DNA of 64,000 nucleotides from CAISDA01 sp050258555 (GTDB lineage: Bacteria > Bacteroidota > Ignavibacteria > UBA10030 > UBA8401): NCBI GenBank assembly GCA_050258555.1, contig JBLMZA010000119.1, positions 36,616 through 100,615 of the forward strand. Reading direction: 5' to 3'. The position numbers and the translations under genes were made by a program. The stretch's first letter is position 1. Every line of letters begins with the position of its first letter. Shown here piece by piece: positions 35,055 through 43,346 of this stretch. The notes beneath the pieces were generated by a model that ran no database searches, was not told the origin of the DNA, and was given only the letters and a program-made list of their open reading frames with translations.

Positions 35055-36691
35055 CCGACCGTTCCCGGCACTTGCAGTTGCGACGGCGATTCCGGTTTCA
35101 CGGCCTCGCCCGACCTCGGCAGCTGCACGCGGAAGAGCGTACCCGCACCGGGTTCGCTTTCGACTTCAATATCGCCGCCGTGCGACTCGATGATGCCGTA
35201 GACGACGGCCAGTCCGAGGCCCGTGCCCTTGCCTTCCTCCTTCGTCGTGAAGAAGGGATCGAAAATCTTCGACAGATGTTCCTTGGCAATGCCGTCCCCG
35301 TTGTCTTTCACTTCCATGATGACGCTTTCGCCGTCCGGACCGGCCAGCGTGCGCACGCCGACGGTGCCGTGCCCCTTCGAATGTGTGGACTCGGCGGCGT
35401 TCATGATCAGATTCACGATGACCTGCTGCAGCTGCGAGGTGTCGCACTTGATCTGCGGAAGCTCCGCACAGAGCGCGAGCTCCAGATCGACATTGGCAAG
35501 CTTCAGCTTGTGGTCGAGAATCGACACCGTGCGGCAGATGATCGAATTCAGATCAGCCATCGTGCGCTGCGGACTGGAGCGGCGGGAGAAGGCCAGAAGG
35601 TCCTGGACGATGCGCCCGACGCGGGCCGTCTCGCCCGAGATCTGCTCGAGGTAGCGCTTCACTTCCGGAATGCGCTCAGAGGCAATGCCGCGCTCGGTGA
35701 TGATGCGCTGCAGAAGCATCGAGAGATTCAAGACGCCGGCGATCGGATTGTTGATCTCGTGGGCCACGCTGGCCGAGAGCTGTCCGAGCGAGGCGAGCCG
35801 GTCGCTCTGGAACAGCTTCTGGTTGACGTTCTTGAGCTGTTCGGTGCGCTTCTGCACCTTCGTCTCCAGGCTCTGCGTCAGCTCGTTGAGTTCGCCGATG
35901 GTCATCATCAGGCGCTCGCGCATCACGTTGAACGACCGGGCCAGCTCTCCGATCTCGTCCGATGAGGCGATCTCGATCGGCTGATCGAGCTGCATCTGGC
36001 TGATGGCGCGCGTGCCGTCGATGAGCTTGGCGATCGGCCGGTGCACGGTAATGCGGACGAAGATGAAGATGAATCCGCCGATGATCAGAATGTAGAGCGA
36101 TGTCGAGAGGATCATGCGCTGCTGCATGCTGGCCACGACCGTGTCGACATTCTCCAGATTGTAGACGACATCGAGCATGCCGAGCACCTTCACATGCGCC
36201 GGATGGGCATGGCAGTCGGCATTCGAGCAGGCCGGCTCGTTGTAGATCGGCGTGACCATCGCCAGTTCGCGCTGTCCCGACGCGTTATGGGTGATCTGCG
36301 CGCGATTCTTCTGATCGGGCGTCACCAGCGGCTTCTTTCCTCCGGCATGGCAGATCGCGCAGATCGGATCCGAAAGGCTCACGCGCTGCGTGTCGGCGGA
36401 ATCGGTCGAGAACATGACGCGTCCCTCGCGGTTGAAGATGCGGATCTTGTTGATGCCCTGGCGCTGGGCGATCGTGTTCATGATCATGTATGCCGACTCG
36501 CGGTTGTCGGCGAGCATGGCATGCCATGTCGCGCTCGAGATGCCGTTCGAAAGCTGATCGGCTCCCTCGATGATCGTCTCGACAAGCTGGCGCTCCTGCG
36601 TTTTGATCTGGAAAAATCCGGAGACCGCTCCACCGACCACGACGATGAGCGTGAGAAAGAGAATCAGGCGCTGTGCAAGTTTTTTTGGCAT
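35051..36691 (-). CDS. Sensor histidine kinase 1 with periplasmic heme-c motifs
   Basis: 546 residues from ATG 36691 (MPKKLAQRLILFLTL); the open frame to 36850 overlaps the upstream protease and is not used. TM helices at about 8-27 and 194-213 enclose a periplasmic domain with CAICH (111-115) and CSNADCH (155-161), a CxxCH and a CX4CH heme-binding motif. HAMP linker, coiled coil, H-box SVAHEINNP (His311) and a complete HATPase (DNGDGIA, FDPFFTTKEEGKGTGLGL) follow. It probably senses redox state or a heme ligand and phosphorylates one of the NtrC regulators. Confidence 0.93.
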   Translation of the reverse strand: MPKKLAQRLILFLTLIVVVGGAVSGFFQIKTQERQLVETIIEGADQLSNGISSATWHAMLADNRESAYMIMNTIAQRQGINKIRIFNREGRVMFSTDSADTQRVSLSDPICAICHAGGKKPLVTPDQKNRAQITHNASGQRELAMVTPIYNEPACSNADCHAHPAHVKVLGMLDVVYNLENVDTVVASMQQRMILSTSLYILIIGGFIFIFVRITVHRPIAKLIDGTRAISQMQLDQPIEIASSDEIGELARSFNVMRERLMMTIGELNELTQSLETKVQKRTEQLKNVNQKLFQSDRLASLGQLSASVAHEINNPIAGVLNLSMLLQRIITERGIASERIPEVKRYLEQISGETARVGRIVQDLLAFSRRSSPQRTMADLNSIICRTVSILDHKLKLANVDLELALCAELPQIKCDTSQLQQVIVNLIMNAAESTHSKGHGTVGVRTLAGPDGESVIMEVKDNGDGIAKEHLSKIFDPFFTTKEEGKGTGLGLAVVYGIIESHGGDIEVESEPGAGTLFRVQLPRSGEAVKPESPSQLQVPGTVG

Positions 36692-36698
36692 GATGGCT

Positions 36699-37241
36699 TC
36701 ACGATGGTTGTGCGGTGCGCCGGATGCGCGCTGAACATTCGGCGCACAGATGCGCGCCTTTGATATCGATATCGTCGACCGACGTCGAAGAGTGCATGGC
36801 GCAGTCGTAGTTCGTGCAGTGCAGAAGCCCGAATGTATGCCCCAGCTCATGCACCGCTTCCTTCAGGAGGCGCTGCCGGAAGAGTTCCTCATTGGCCTCC
36901 ATGCCGTAGAACTCCTCGCGCAGCCGGCAGCCCGATGCGACCGAGGCGCGGTCGTTCAACTGCGCTTCGCCGAAGACGAATGTGAGCACCGGGATGAACA
37001 GATCGACCGCCGTAATGCCCAGCAGCTTCCCGTCGTGCCGGGGGAACAGGCGCAGAAGCTCGGCCAGGAGCGCCGAGGAATTGGACTGTCCGCGCGAAAT
37101 ATTATACGCTATATCGGACCCGAACGCGTGCGCGACGTCGACTTCAACCGGAAGCCCGTATTCCGACTGCAGCGGACCGGCCAGCGATCGGATCGCATCG
37201 ATCGATGCGGGCAGCACGGGAACGAGTTTGATGGACGCCAT
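36699..37241 (-). CDS. Archaemetzincin-family metalloprotease 2
   Basis: 180 residues, paralog of the product at 34488. Signature HELGHTFGLLHCTNYDCAM with a later LCAEC pair, so both the catalytic and the structural zinc sites are intact. The shared N-terminal part (LFIPVLTFVFGEAQLNDRA here, LFIPMLTFVFGQAQIRGKV there) shows that the two genes arose by duplication, probably together with their kinase and regulator genes. It lies 3 bases downstream of regulator 2 and 7 bases upstream of kinase 1. Substrate unknown; a role in processing a signalling or respiratory protein is a guess. Confidence 0.92.
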   Translation of the reverse strand: MASIKLVPVLPASIDAIRSLAGPLQSEYGLPVEVDVAHAFGSDIAYNISRGQSNSSALLAELLRLFPRHDGKLLGITAVDLFIPVLTFVFGEAQLNDRASVASGCRLREEFYGMEANEELFRQRLLKEAVHELGHTFGLLHCTNYDCAMHSSTSVDDIDIKGAHLCAECSARIRRTAQPS

Positions 37242-37244
37242 GCG

Positions 37245-38597
37245 TTACGGTTTCTTGAGTCCGTATTTTTCGATCTTGTTATAGAGCGTCACACGGTCGA
37301 TGTCGAGCATTTCGGCCGTGCGCGAGATGTTCCAGTTGTTGAGCTTCAGCATCTCCTCGATGTGCACGCGCTCGACGGCCGTCAGCGTCCGGTCTGCCGG
37401 ACCTTCCTTCTTCGGGACGGCCTGAAAGGGCATGTCGCACGGGCGGATCGACGGCGGCACGGCAAGGACCATCGCGCGCTCGATCACATTCTCCAGCTCG
37501 CGCACATTGCCCGGCCAGTCGTAGCGCATGAGGATGTCCATCGTATCGGGCGTGATCTCCGTGACGGGCTTGTTCATCACGACCGCATATTTGCGCATGA
37601 AGAACTGCGCCAGCTGCGGAATGTCCACGCGCCGCTCCCTGAGCGGAGGCACCGAAATGGAAAAGACATTGAGCCGGTAATACAGGTCCTCACGAAAGCT
37701 TCCGTCGGCGATCGCCGCCTCGAGATTCCGGTTGGTGGCGCAGATGACGCGGAAATCGGAATGCACCATCTCCGATCCGCCGACCCTCATGAACTGCTTC
37801 GATTCGATCACTCGGAGGAGCTCGACCTGCATCTTCTGGCTGATCGTGCCGATCTCGTCCAGAAAGATCGTGCCGCCGTCTGCCATCTCGAACTTCCCCT
37901 TGCGCCGGTACTGCGCGCTCGTGAAGGCGCCGCGCTCATGCCCGAAGAGCTCCGACTCGAGGAGCGATTCGGAGACGGCGCCGCAATTGACCGGAATGAT
38001 GGGAAAATAGCGCCTGGCCGAATTCGCGTGAATCGTGCGGGCGATGAGCTCCTTGCCGGTGCCCGATTCGCCGCGGACCATGACGGTCGTATCGGTCTTG
38101 GCCACGGTCATCGCCAGATCGAGCACGCGCGTCATCTGGGGGCTCTCGCCGACGATCTCGTTCGAGACCGTCGTCTCGGAAATATGCTGATGCAGAAGCG
38201 TGTTTTCATTCGTCAGCTGCTTCTGGCGGATCGCATTGGCCACCAGATGCGAGAGGTGATCGGGATCGATCGGCTTGGTCACGTAATCGAAGGCGCCGTC
38301 TTTGAGCGCCTGCACGGCCGTCTCGACCGAGGCGAAGGCGGTGGCCATGATGATCTGCGCCGAGTTGTCGATCTCCCTGAGGCGCTTCAGAAGCTCCATG
38401 CCGTCCATGCCCGGCATCTTGATGTCGAGAATGATCACATCCCACGGTCCCGCTTCCATCTGCTTGAGCGCATGGGCGGCGTCTTCGGCCGTCGAGGTCC
38501 GGAAGCCGTCCTGCGCAAACCACTTCGAGAGCGAATCGCGCACGATGAACTCGTCGTCGATGATGAGAATGCTTTGTTGTCGTTTGGTGTCTGCCAT
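37245..38597 (-). CDS. NtrC-type sigma-54 response regulator 2
   Basis: 450 residues: receiver domain (Asp58 in ILDIKMPGMDG), AAA+ domain with Walker A GESGTGK (176-182) and Walker B TIFLDEIGT, Fis-type helix-turn-helix at the end (NISRTAEMLDIDRVTLYNKI). The sigma-54 loop is GAFTSA (223-228), differing from GAFTGA by one residue. Together with kinase 2 it forms a TCS whose genes are adjacent (37-base gap). The recognition helix differs from that of regulator 1, so the two may read different or only overlapping sites. Confidence 0.95.
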   Translation of the reverse strand: MADTKRQQSILIIDDEFIVRDSLSKWFAQDGFRTSTAEDAAHALKQMEAGPWDVIILDIKMPGMDGMELLKRLREIDNSAQIIMATAFASVETAVQALKDGAFDYVTKPIDPDHLSHLVANAIRQKQLTNENTLLHQHISETTVSNEIVGESPQMTRVLDLAMTVAKTDTTVMVRGESGTGKELIARTIHANSARRYFPIIPVNCGAVSESLLESELFGHERGAFTSAQYRRKGKFEMADGGTIFLDEIGTISQKMQVELLRVIESKQFMRVGGSEMVHSDFRVICATNRNLEAAIADGSFREDLYYRLNVFSISVPPLRERRVDIPQLAQFFMRKYAVVMNKPVTEITPDTMDILMRYDWPGNVRELENVIERAMVLAVPPSIRPCDMPFQAVPKKEGPADRTLTAVERVHIEEMLKLNNWNISRTAEMLDIDRVTLYNKIEKYGLKKP

Positions 38598-38634
38598 AGG
38601 TGCGTCGCTGCGTCTATGAGTAAATGTGTGTGCC

Positions 38635-40197
38635 TTAGGAAATTTCGTCCATCGTCAGCGGAGGACGAAGCGGAAGCGTGATCGTGAATGTCGTCCCGTC
38701 GGCCGGACTCGATGCCACATCGATCGTTCCGCCGTGCCGTTCGATGATGCCGTAGACCACGGCGAGTCCGAGGCCGGTGCCCTTGCCCTCCTTCTTCGTC
38801 GTATAAAACGGCTCGAAGATGTGCGGCATCACCTCCGGAGCAATGCCGTATCCGGTGTCGCTCACGGCGATCGTCACGGCCTGCTCCGGCGCCGCAGAAC
38901 GGACGGTAATCGAGAGCGTGCCGCCCTGCGGCATCGCCTCCACCGCATTGATCTCGAGCGCCAGAAGCGCCTGGCTGATCTGCTGTCCGTCGCAAAGCAC
39001 ACGCGGAAGATTCTCGGCGACATCGGCGCGGAATGTCACGCTGTGGATCATCAGATGATGGTCGATGAGCTTCGCCGTCTGCTGCACGATGTCGCGCAGG
39101 TTGTGCTCGCGCAGCTCTCCCACGCGCCGGCGCGAGAAGAGCAGCAGGTTCTTCACGATGCTGCCGCAGCGCGAGGTCTCATCGGCGATGATCTTCAGCT
39201 CCTCGCAGATTTCCGATTTCGCCTCTTCGGGCACGGCCGACTTCTGTATGCGGCGCTGTATGAGCTTCGCATACGTGAGGATGCCCTCGAGCGGATTGTT
39301 GAGCTCGTGGGCCACGGTGGCGGCCAGCGTGCCGAGCGAGACCATCTTTTCCATCTGCACGATGTTGGTCTGCGTGCGCTGCAGCTCTTCGGTCTTTTCC
39401 TGGACGCGCTTCTCGAGCGTCGCATTGAGCAGCTTCAGATCGTCCTGCGCGCGCTTGAGCTCGCGCGTCATATGGTTGAACGAGCGCGTCAGGAGGCCGA
39501 TCTCATCCTTCGTCTGCACATCGATCGCATAGTCGAGGTTGCCCTGGATCACCGCCTGCGTGCCGTCGGTGAGCTTTTGCACCGGGATGTTCACCATGCG
39601 CCACAGGAAGATGCCCGTGAAGACCGTGACGATGATGATCAGCATGATGCCGCCCTGGTACTGCATCGTCTCGAACTCAGCCAGGTTTTTGTCCGTCTCC
39701 TTCAGCGGCAGCGTCACATTCAGGATGCCCAGCACCGTCTGCGACCGGTCATGGGCGTGGCAGTCCGCCGACGAGCAGCGGATGTCGTTTTTGATCGGCG
39801 TGATGACGCCGATCAGCCGCTCGCCCGCAGGCGATGTGTAGACGCGCGTCAATGTGCCCTGCGCCGGCGCGGTCGCCTCGGCCGAGCCGGTCCGGTGGCA
39901 CGTCGTGCAGATCTCCGACGAAAGGGCGATCTTCGAACCGAGTTCCCCGTCCTTTGCCGTATAGGCGGTCTCGCCTTTCTTGTTGTAGATGCGCACGCCG
40001 TCGATGCCCGGTTCTGTCCCGATCGTCTTGATCGTGTTGGCGATGTCCTCCCGACGGTTCAGAAGCATGCTGTATTCGATCGAGCGCTTGATCACATCGC
40101 TCATCTGCAGTGCGGAAGCGGTGGAGTATTGCGTGTAGCGGGCGGATTGCAGTTTGACGAAGAAGAATGTGAGTACAGCAACGCCGATGAGCATCAT
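38635..40197 (-). CDS. Sensor histidine kinase 2 with periplasmic heme-c motifs
   Basis: 520 residues from the first ATG (40197). Periplasmic domain between helices with CTTCH (97-101) and CSSADCH (141-147), the same CxxCH plus CX4CH pair as kinase 1. Second TM helix about 182-200, HAMP, coiled coil, H-box TVAHELNNP (His297), HATPase with SDTGYGIA and FYTTKKEGKGTGLGL. The reading frame stays open upstream and would add RYLAFRLLAGIFI, completing the first helix, but no ATG, GTG or TTG lies between the good SD AAGGAGG (40275-40269) and 40197. It is first in the regulator operon, behind the promoter at 40288. Confidence 0.92.
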   Translation of the reverse strand: MMLIGVAVLTFFFVKLQSARYTQYSTASALQMSDVIKRSIEYSMLLNRREDIANTIKTIGTEPGIDGVRIYNKKGETAYTAKDGELGSKIALSSEICTTCHRTGSAEATAPAQGTLTRVYTSPAGERLIGVITPIKNDIRCSSADCHAHDRSQTVLGILNVTLPLKETDKNLAEFETMQYQGGIMLIIIVTVFTGIFLWRMVNIPVQKLTDGTQAVIQGNLDYAIDVQTKDEIGLLTRSFNHMTRELKRAQDDLKLLNATLEKRVQEKTEELQRTQTNIVQMEKMVSLGTLAATVAHELNNPLEGILTYAKLIQRRIQKSAVPEEAKSEICEELKIIADETSRCGSIVKNLLLFSRRRVGELREHNLRDIVQQTAKLIDHHLMIHSVTFRADVAENLPRVLCDGQQISQALLALEINAVEAMPQGGTLSITVRSAAPEQAVTIAVSDTGYGIAPEVMPHIFEPFYTTKKEGKGTGLGLAVVYGIIERHGGTIDVASSPADGTTFTITLPLRPPLTMDEIS

Positions 40198-40287
40198 GAT
40201 GAAGATGCCCGCAAGCAGCCGGAACGCAAGGTACCGGGTCGGCTTAATGATCCGTTTGATAGTGTCTTCCTCCTTTTTGCTGTTCCC

Positions 40288-40316
40288 ATAGTAAGGGGAA
40301 TTTCCCTGAATATCAA
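40288..40316 (-). promoter_or_regulatory. Sigma-70-type promoter of the regulator operon
   Basis: Minus strand TTGATA (40316-40311), 17 bases, TACTAT (40293-40288). The spacer carries GGGAAATTCCC, an inverted repeat also present in the otherwise similar promoter at 4581. Predicted start near 40281, just upstream of the AAGGAGG at 40275. Confidence 0.65.
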
Positions 40317-40346
40317 TCGCCGCGCATGCCGGACGGGACCTTTTTT

Positions 40347-41174
40347 TTACGAGCGAGAGCGGAGAAACTGCTCGACGACGGAATAATATTTCCGTGCGCC
40401 GAGCATATCCTCGAAATTGGCAAGCGCCATGCCCCCGTCATACATCGTCGGCGTGAGCGTGCGCAGCGCCGCCGGCTCGAGACGCCGGAATTTCGAGCGG
40501 ATCGAGCGTTCAAAGCGCGCCATATCGCGCTCAAGCGCGGCCTGAAAGGCTGCGCCATCGGCAAGGTGCATGGCCGCATGGTCCGATTCCGGAACGACGC
40601 GCGCGATCCACCCGGCGGCATACGGATCGGTGCGGATGAGCGAGGTGCGCTCGGCCAGCAGCGGATTGCCCGCCGTGAGCCGTCCCGCCACGGGCGAGCG
40701 CACGGCCAGCGTCTCGCCTCCGGCCACAATCCACGCAAACGGCTCGTTGGCGCGGATGGAAGCCGGCACGACCGTGCACGCCACCGACTGCATGCCGGGC
40801 AGAAGCGCGCCGATGAAATGGTCGACGCCGAGCACGTACGTGCCGTCCTCTTCCTTCTTCGCCCACGTATGATTCCCGGCATACGTGCGGTCCAAGGGAA
40901 GCCTCTGGCTGCCGATGGCGCCAAGAAGCGACCGAAGCGCCGACTCCCAACAGGCGTCGGCCGCGCCGGAGGATTCAATGGCGCCCGTATCCGGCGACGG
41001 CTGTCCGGGCGTTCCATCATCGGCACGCCGTTTTTCCGTACGGATCTGCGCATCGAAGGCACACGTCTCGCAGAGGAAGCCCGCGTTGCAGAGCTTGTAG
41101 TCGACCACTCCTGCCTCCATCCAAATGCAGTAGCGTTCGCCCTCCGGAATGATATGATGTGTCGAGTGTGCCAT
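40347..41174 (-). CDS. Soluble GcvH-like protein with four-Cys motif (type A), no lipoyl lysine
   Basis: 275 residues, no membrane helix. N-terminal C-x12-C-x5-C-x2-C (Cys 16, 29, 35, 38: YCIWMEAGVVDYKLC...CETC). GcvH-like domain at about 95-200: YAGNHTWAKKEEDGTYVLGV, FAWIVAGGETLAVRSPVAG and TDPYAAGW follow GcvH residue by residue, but the lipoyl Lys is Gly. The tail has TMYDGGMALANFEDMLG. It is last of four genes from the sigma-54 promoter at 44096, after the HybB-like gene. A close paralog is at 46733. Role unknown. Confidence 0.82.
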   Translation of the reverse strand: MAHSTHHIIPEGERYCIWMEAGVVDYKLCNAGFLCETCAFDAQIRTEKRRADDGTPGQPSPDTGAIESSGAADACWESALRSLLGAIGSQRLPLDRTYAGNHTWAKKEEDGTYVLGVDHFIGALLPGMQSVACTVVPASIRANEPFAWIVAGGETLAVRSPVAGRLTAGNPLLAERTSLIRTDPYAAGWIARVVPESDHAAMHLADGAAFQAALERDMARFERSIRSKFRRLEPAALRTLTPTMYDGGMALANFEDMLGARKYYSVVEQFLRSRS

Positions 41175-41240
41175 GTGATCCGAACAAATACGTGTTGTCG
41201 AGAATGTATCGTGTCTATGCCGTGTCTGTCTCTGCGCTTG

Positions 41241-42455
41241 TTATGCGTGCTGGCGTTCACGCACCGGCTCTTCGCCGCGGGAGACCGTCTTCATCTCCTC
41301 GATCCACTCGTGCGCGCTCGAAGACGGCGGGAGCGTGTGCGCTGTGTGCGTGAAGACCGGGAAGTACTTCGCGATGAAATAGAACGCCACGAATCCCGCC
41401 GTCACGATGCCGAGCGTGACCGAGAATTCGGGCAGCGACGGAAGATACGTCTTGCCCGCCCAGCCTTCCATGCCGGTGATCGTGATGTTCATCCGGTTCA
41501 TGACGAAGCCCGTGATCACGAGCACGGCCGTCCAGAAGAGACCGCTTTCCGAATTTCTCACCTTCTTGATCGTCATGAGCACGATCGGAGCGAGCGTGCC
41601 GACCGCGATTTCCAGCCAGAACATGTAGGTTTCCATGCGCGGCAGCGCCAGAAGCCCATAGGCGTGGCGGTCAACGAGGTCGACCGTGCGCATGATGCCC
41701 AGCACGACGATCATGAGGAAACACAGGCGCGAGAGATCCATGAGCAGCGGCATCTCGATGTCGCGGTTGAAGGCGCGGCTGCTCAAAAACGATTCGAAGA
41801 TCACCATGGCGCAGCCCACGCCGATGGCCGAGACATAGAAGAAGATCGGCAGATACGGCGTATACCAGAGCGGATAGAGCTTCTCGGGCATGATCAGATA
41901 CATCGTGCCGAGCGAGGACTGGTGAAGCGTCGAGAGCAGCACGCCGAGAATGATGATGGGAATCGAGAGCGAATGCAGTATCGCCATCGTTTTGTGCATC
42001 TTGAATTTTTCGAGCACCACCGGCGCGAACTCGAGCGCCAGCACGGTCGAATAGAGCATGACGCACCAGGCGACTTCGAACATCACCGAATGGGGATTCC
42101 ACATGATGATGGCATGCCAGATGGCCCAGGGCCGGCCGAGGTCGAACATGAGGCCGACGGTGACAAGAATGTAGCCGAGAAACGCCGTCAGGATCGTGGG
42201 ACGCACAATCGGCTCGAAGCGCTTCAGGTTGAAGACATACACGAGCGCCGCCAGGGTGAAGCCGCCCGCGGCCAGGCCGACGCCGCAGAGCACATCGAAG
42301 CCGATCCAGATGCCCCAGGGGAATTCATCGCTCAGATTGGTCGATGCGCCGAGGCCCGCACCGAAGCGGAGGACGGTCGAAGCGGCTCCGGCCGCCAGAA
42401 GCAGCGTGCCGATCACTTTCCACGGGGTCCAGTGTTTGAGAAAACGTGGTATCAT
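41241..42455 (-). CDS. NrfD/HybB-family integral membrane subunit
   Basis: 404 residues from ATG 42455 (MIPRFLKHWTPWKVIG), the start most like HybB proteins; ATG 42509 and GTG 42527 are also in frame and none has a clear SD. About ten TM helices with FPWGIWIGFDVLCGVGLAAGG, DLGRPWAIWHAIIMWNPHSV and LLSTLHQSSLGTMYLI, all HybB-like. HybB passes electrons between hydrogenase-2 and menaquinone; here only the Fe-S partner is encoded beside it and no hydrogenase or other catalytic subunit is present, so the donor is unknown. Confidence 0.88.
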   Translation of the reverse strand: MIPRFLKHWTPWKVIGTLLLAAGAASTVLRFGAGLGASTNLSDEFPWGIWIGFDVLCGVGLAAGGFTLAALVYVFNLKRFEPIVRPTILTAFLGYILVTVGLMFDLGRPWAIWHAIIMWNPHSVMFEVAWCVMLYSTVLALEFAPVVLEKFKMHKTMAILHSLSIPIIILGVLLSTLHQSSLGTMYLIMPEKLYPLWYTPYLPIFFYVSAIGVGCAMVIFESFLSSRAFNRDIEMPLLMDLSRLCFLMIVVLGIMRTVDLVDRHAYGLLALPRMETYMFWLEIAVGTLAPIVLMTIKKVRNSESGLFWTAVLVITGFVMNRMNITITGMEGWAGKTYLPSLPEFSVTLGIVTAGFVAFYFIAKYFPVFTHTAHTLPPSSSAHEWIEEMKTVSRGEEPVRERQHA

Positions 42456-42531
42456 AGCAACAATCACTTTCACAATTGAGATGGAATAGGATGAATAAAG
42501 AGAAGCCATCGTTTGTTGTCGACGCACATGC

Positions 42532-43293
42532 TCAGTGCTGCTGGCCGTTCTGCTTCATGCGTTCTTCATACTGCTTGACCTCTTCGCGGCGGTTGGTGAT
42601 CCACCACACGCCGTAGAGGAATGCGCCGCCGATCGTCACGACGTTCGGAATCTTCGAGAGCACGTTCCAGGTCAGGGCCGGAAGCGGCGTCTTCTGCAGC
42701 GTCGTCTTGAATCCCAGATCCTCGAACGGTACGCCCGAGAGATACAGGATCGATGTGCCGCCGACTTCCTGCTGTCCGTACACCTTGTCGATGTACTTGC
42801 CGGGCTCGGCCTGTATGCGCTGATGGGCCTCGACGATCAGCTCGTCGCGGTTGCCGAACTTCGTGGCGCCGGTCGGACAGGCCTCGGAACACGCCGTGGG
42901 CAGCCCCTTCTTCACGCGATCGGTGCACAGCACGCACTTGTAGATGCGCGGATTGGTGCTGCTCCAGTTGTAGCGCGGCACCTGGAACGGGCACGACTGC
43001 ATGCAATAGCGGCAGCCGATGCACTTGTCGACGTCGTAGACCACGGGACCCTCGGGCGTCTTGGTGAAGGCGCCCACCGGGCAGACCGATGCGCATGTCG
43101 GATCGTCGCAGTGCTGGCACATCCGGCGCACGAACACGCCGTTATGCTCCTCGAGCGCGGTGTATGCCGTCGGGGACAGTTTCGTTTCTTCTTCCGGACC
43201 TCCCAGTCCGTTCACTTCTTTGCACGCCTTCTGGCAGGAATTGCACCCGACGCACATCGTCATGTCTATGAGCATTGCTTTTTTCTGTATCAC
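42532..43293 (-). CDS. HybA-like Fe-S protein with C-terminal membrane anchor
   Basis: About 253 residues from GTG 43293, chosen for GAGGAG about 10 bases upstream; ATG 43275 (MLIDMTMCVGC) is the alternative. Cys groups CVGCNSCQKAC, CQHCDDPTCASVCP, CIGCRYCMQSCP and CVLCTDR...CSEACP bind about four 4Fe-4S clusters. A helix near the end (VVTIGGAFLYGVWWI) anchors it, as in HybA. No Tat signal is visible at the N-terminus, unlike E. coli HybA, so the side of the membrane is uncertain. Co-transcribed with the HybB-like gene, 76 bases apart. Confidence 0.85.
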   Translation of the reverse strand: MIQKKAMLIDMTMCVGCNSCQKACKEVNGLGGPEEETKLSPTAYTALEEHNGVFVRRMCQHCDDPTCASVCPVGAFTKTPEGPVVYDVDKCIGCRYCMQSCPFQVPRYNWSSTNPRIYKCVLCTDRVKKGLPTACSEACPTGATKFGNRDELIVEAHQRIQAEPGKYIDKVYGQQEVGGTSILYLSGVPFEDLGFKTTLQKTPLPALTWNVLSKIPNVVTIGGAFLYGVWWITNRREEVKQYEERMKQNGQQH

Positions 43294-43346
43294 AACTGGT
43301 CGTCTCCTCAATGGTTGTTGCGGGGTTGTTACGGAATTGTGTGGAA

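Noticed and set aside
41241..43293. A hydrogenase-2 operon
   Set aside because: Only HybA- and HybB-like genes are present; no [NiFe] subunit or maturation protein is encoded in the window.
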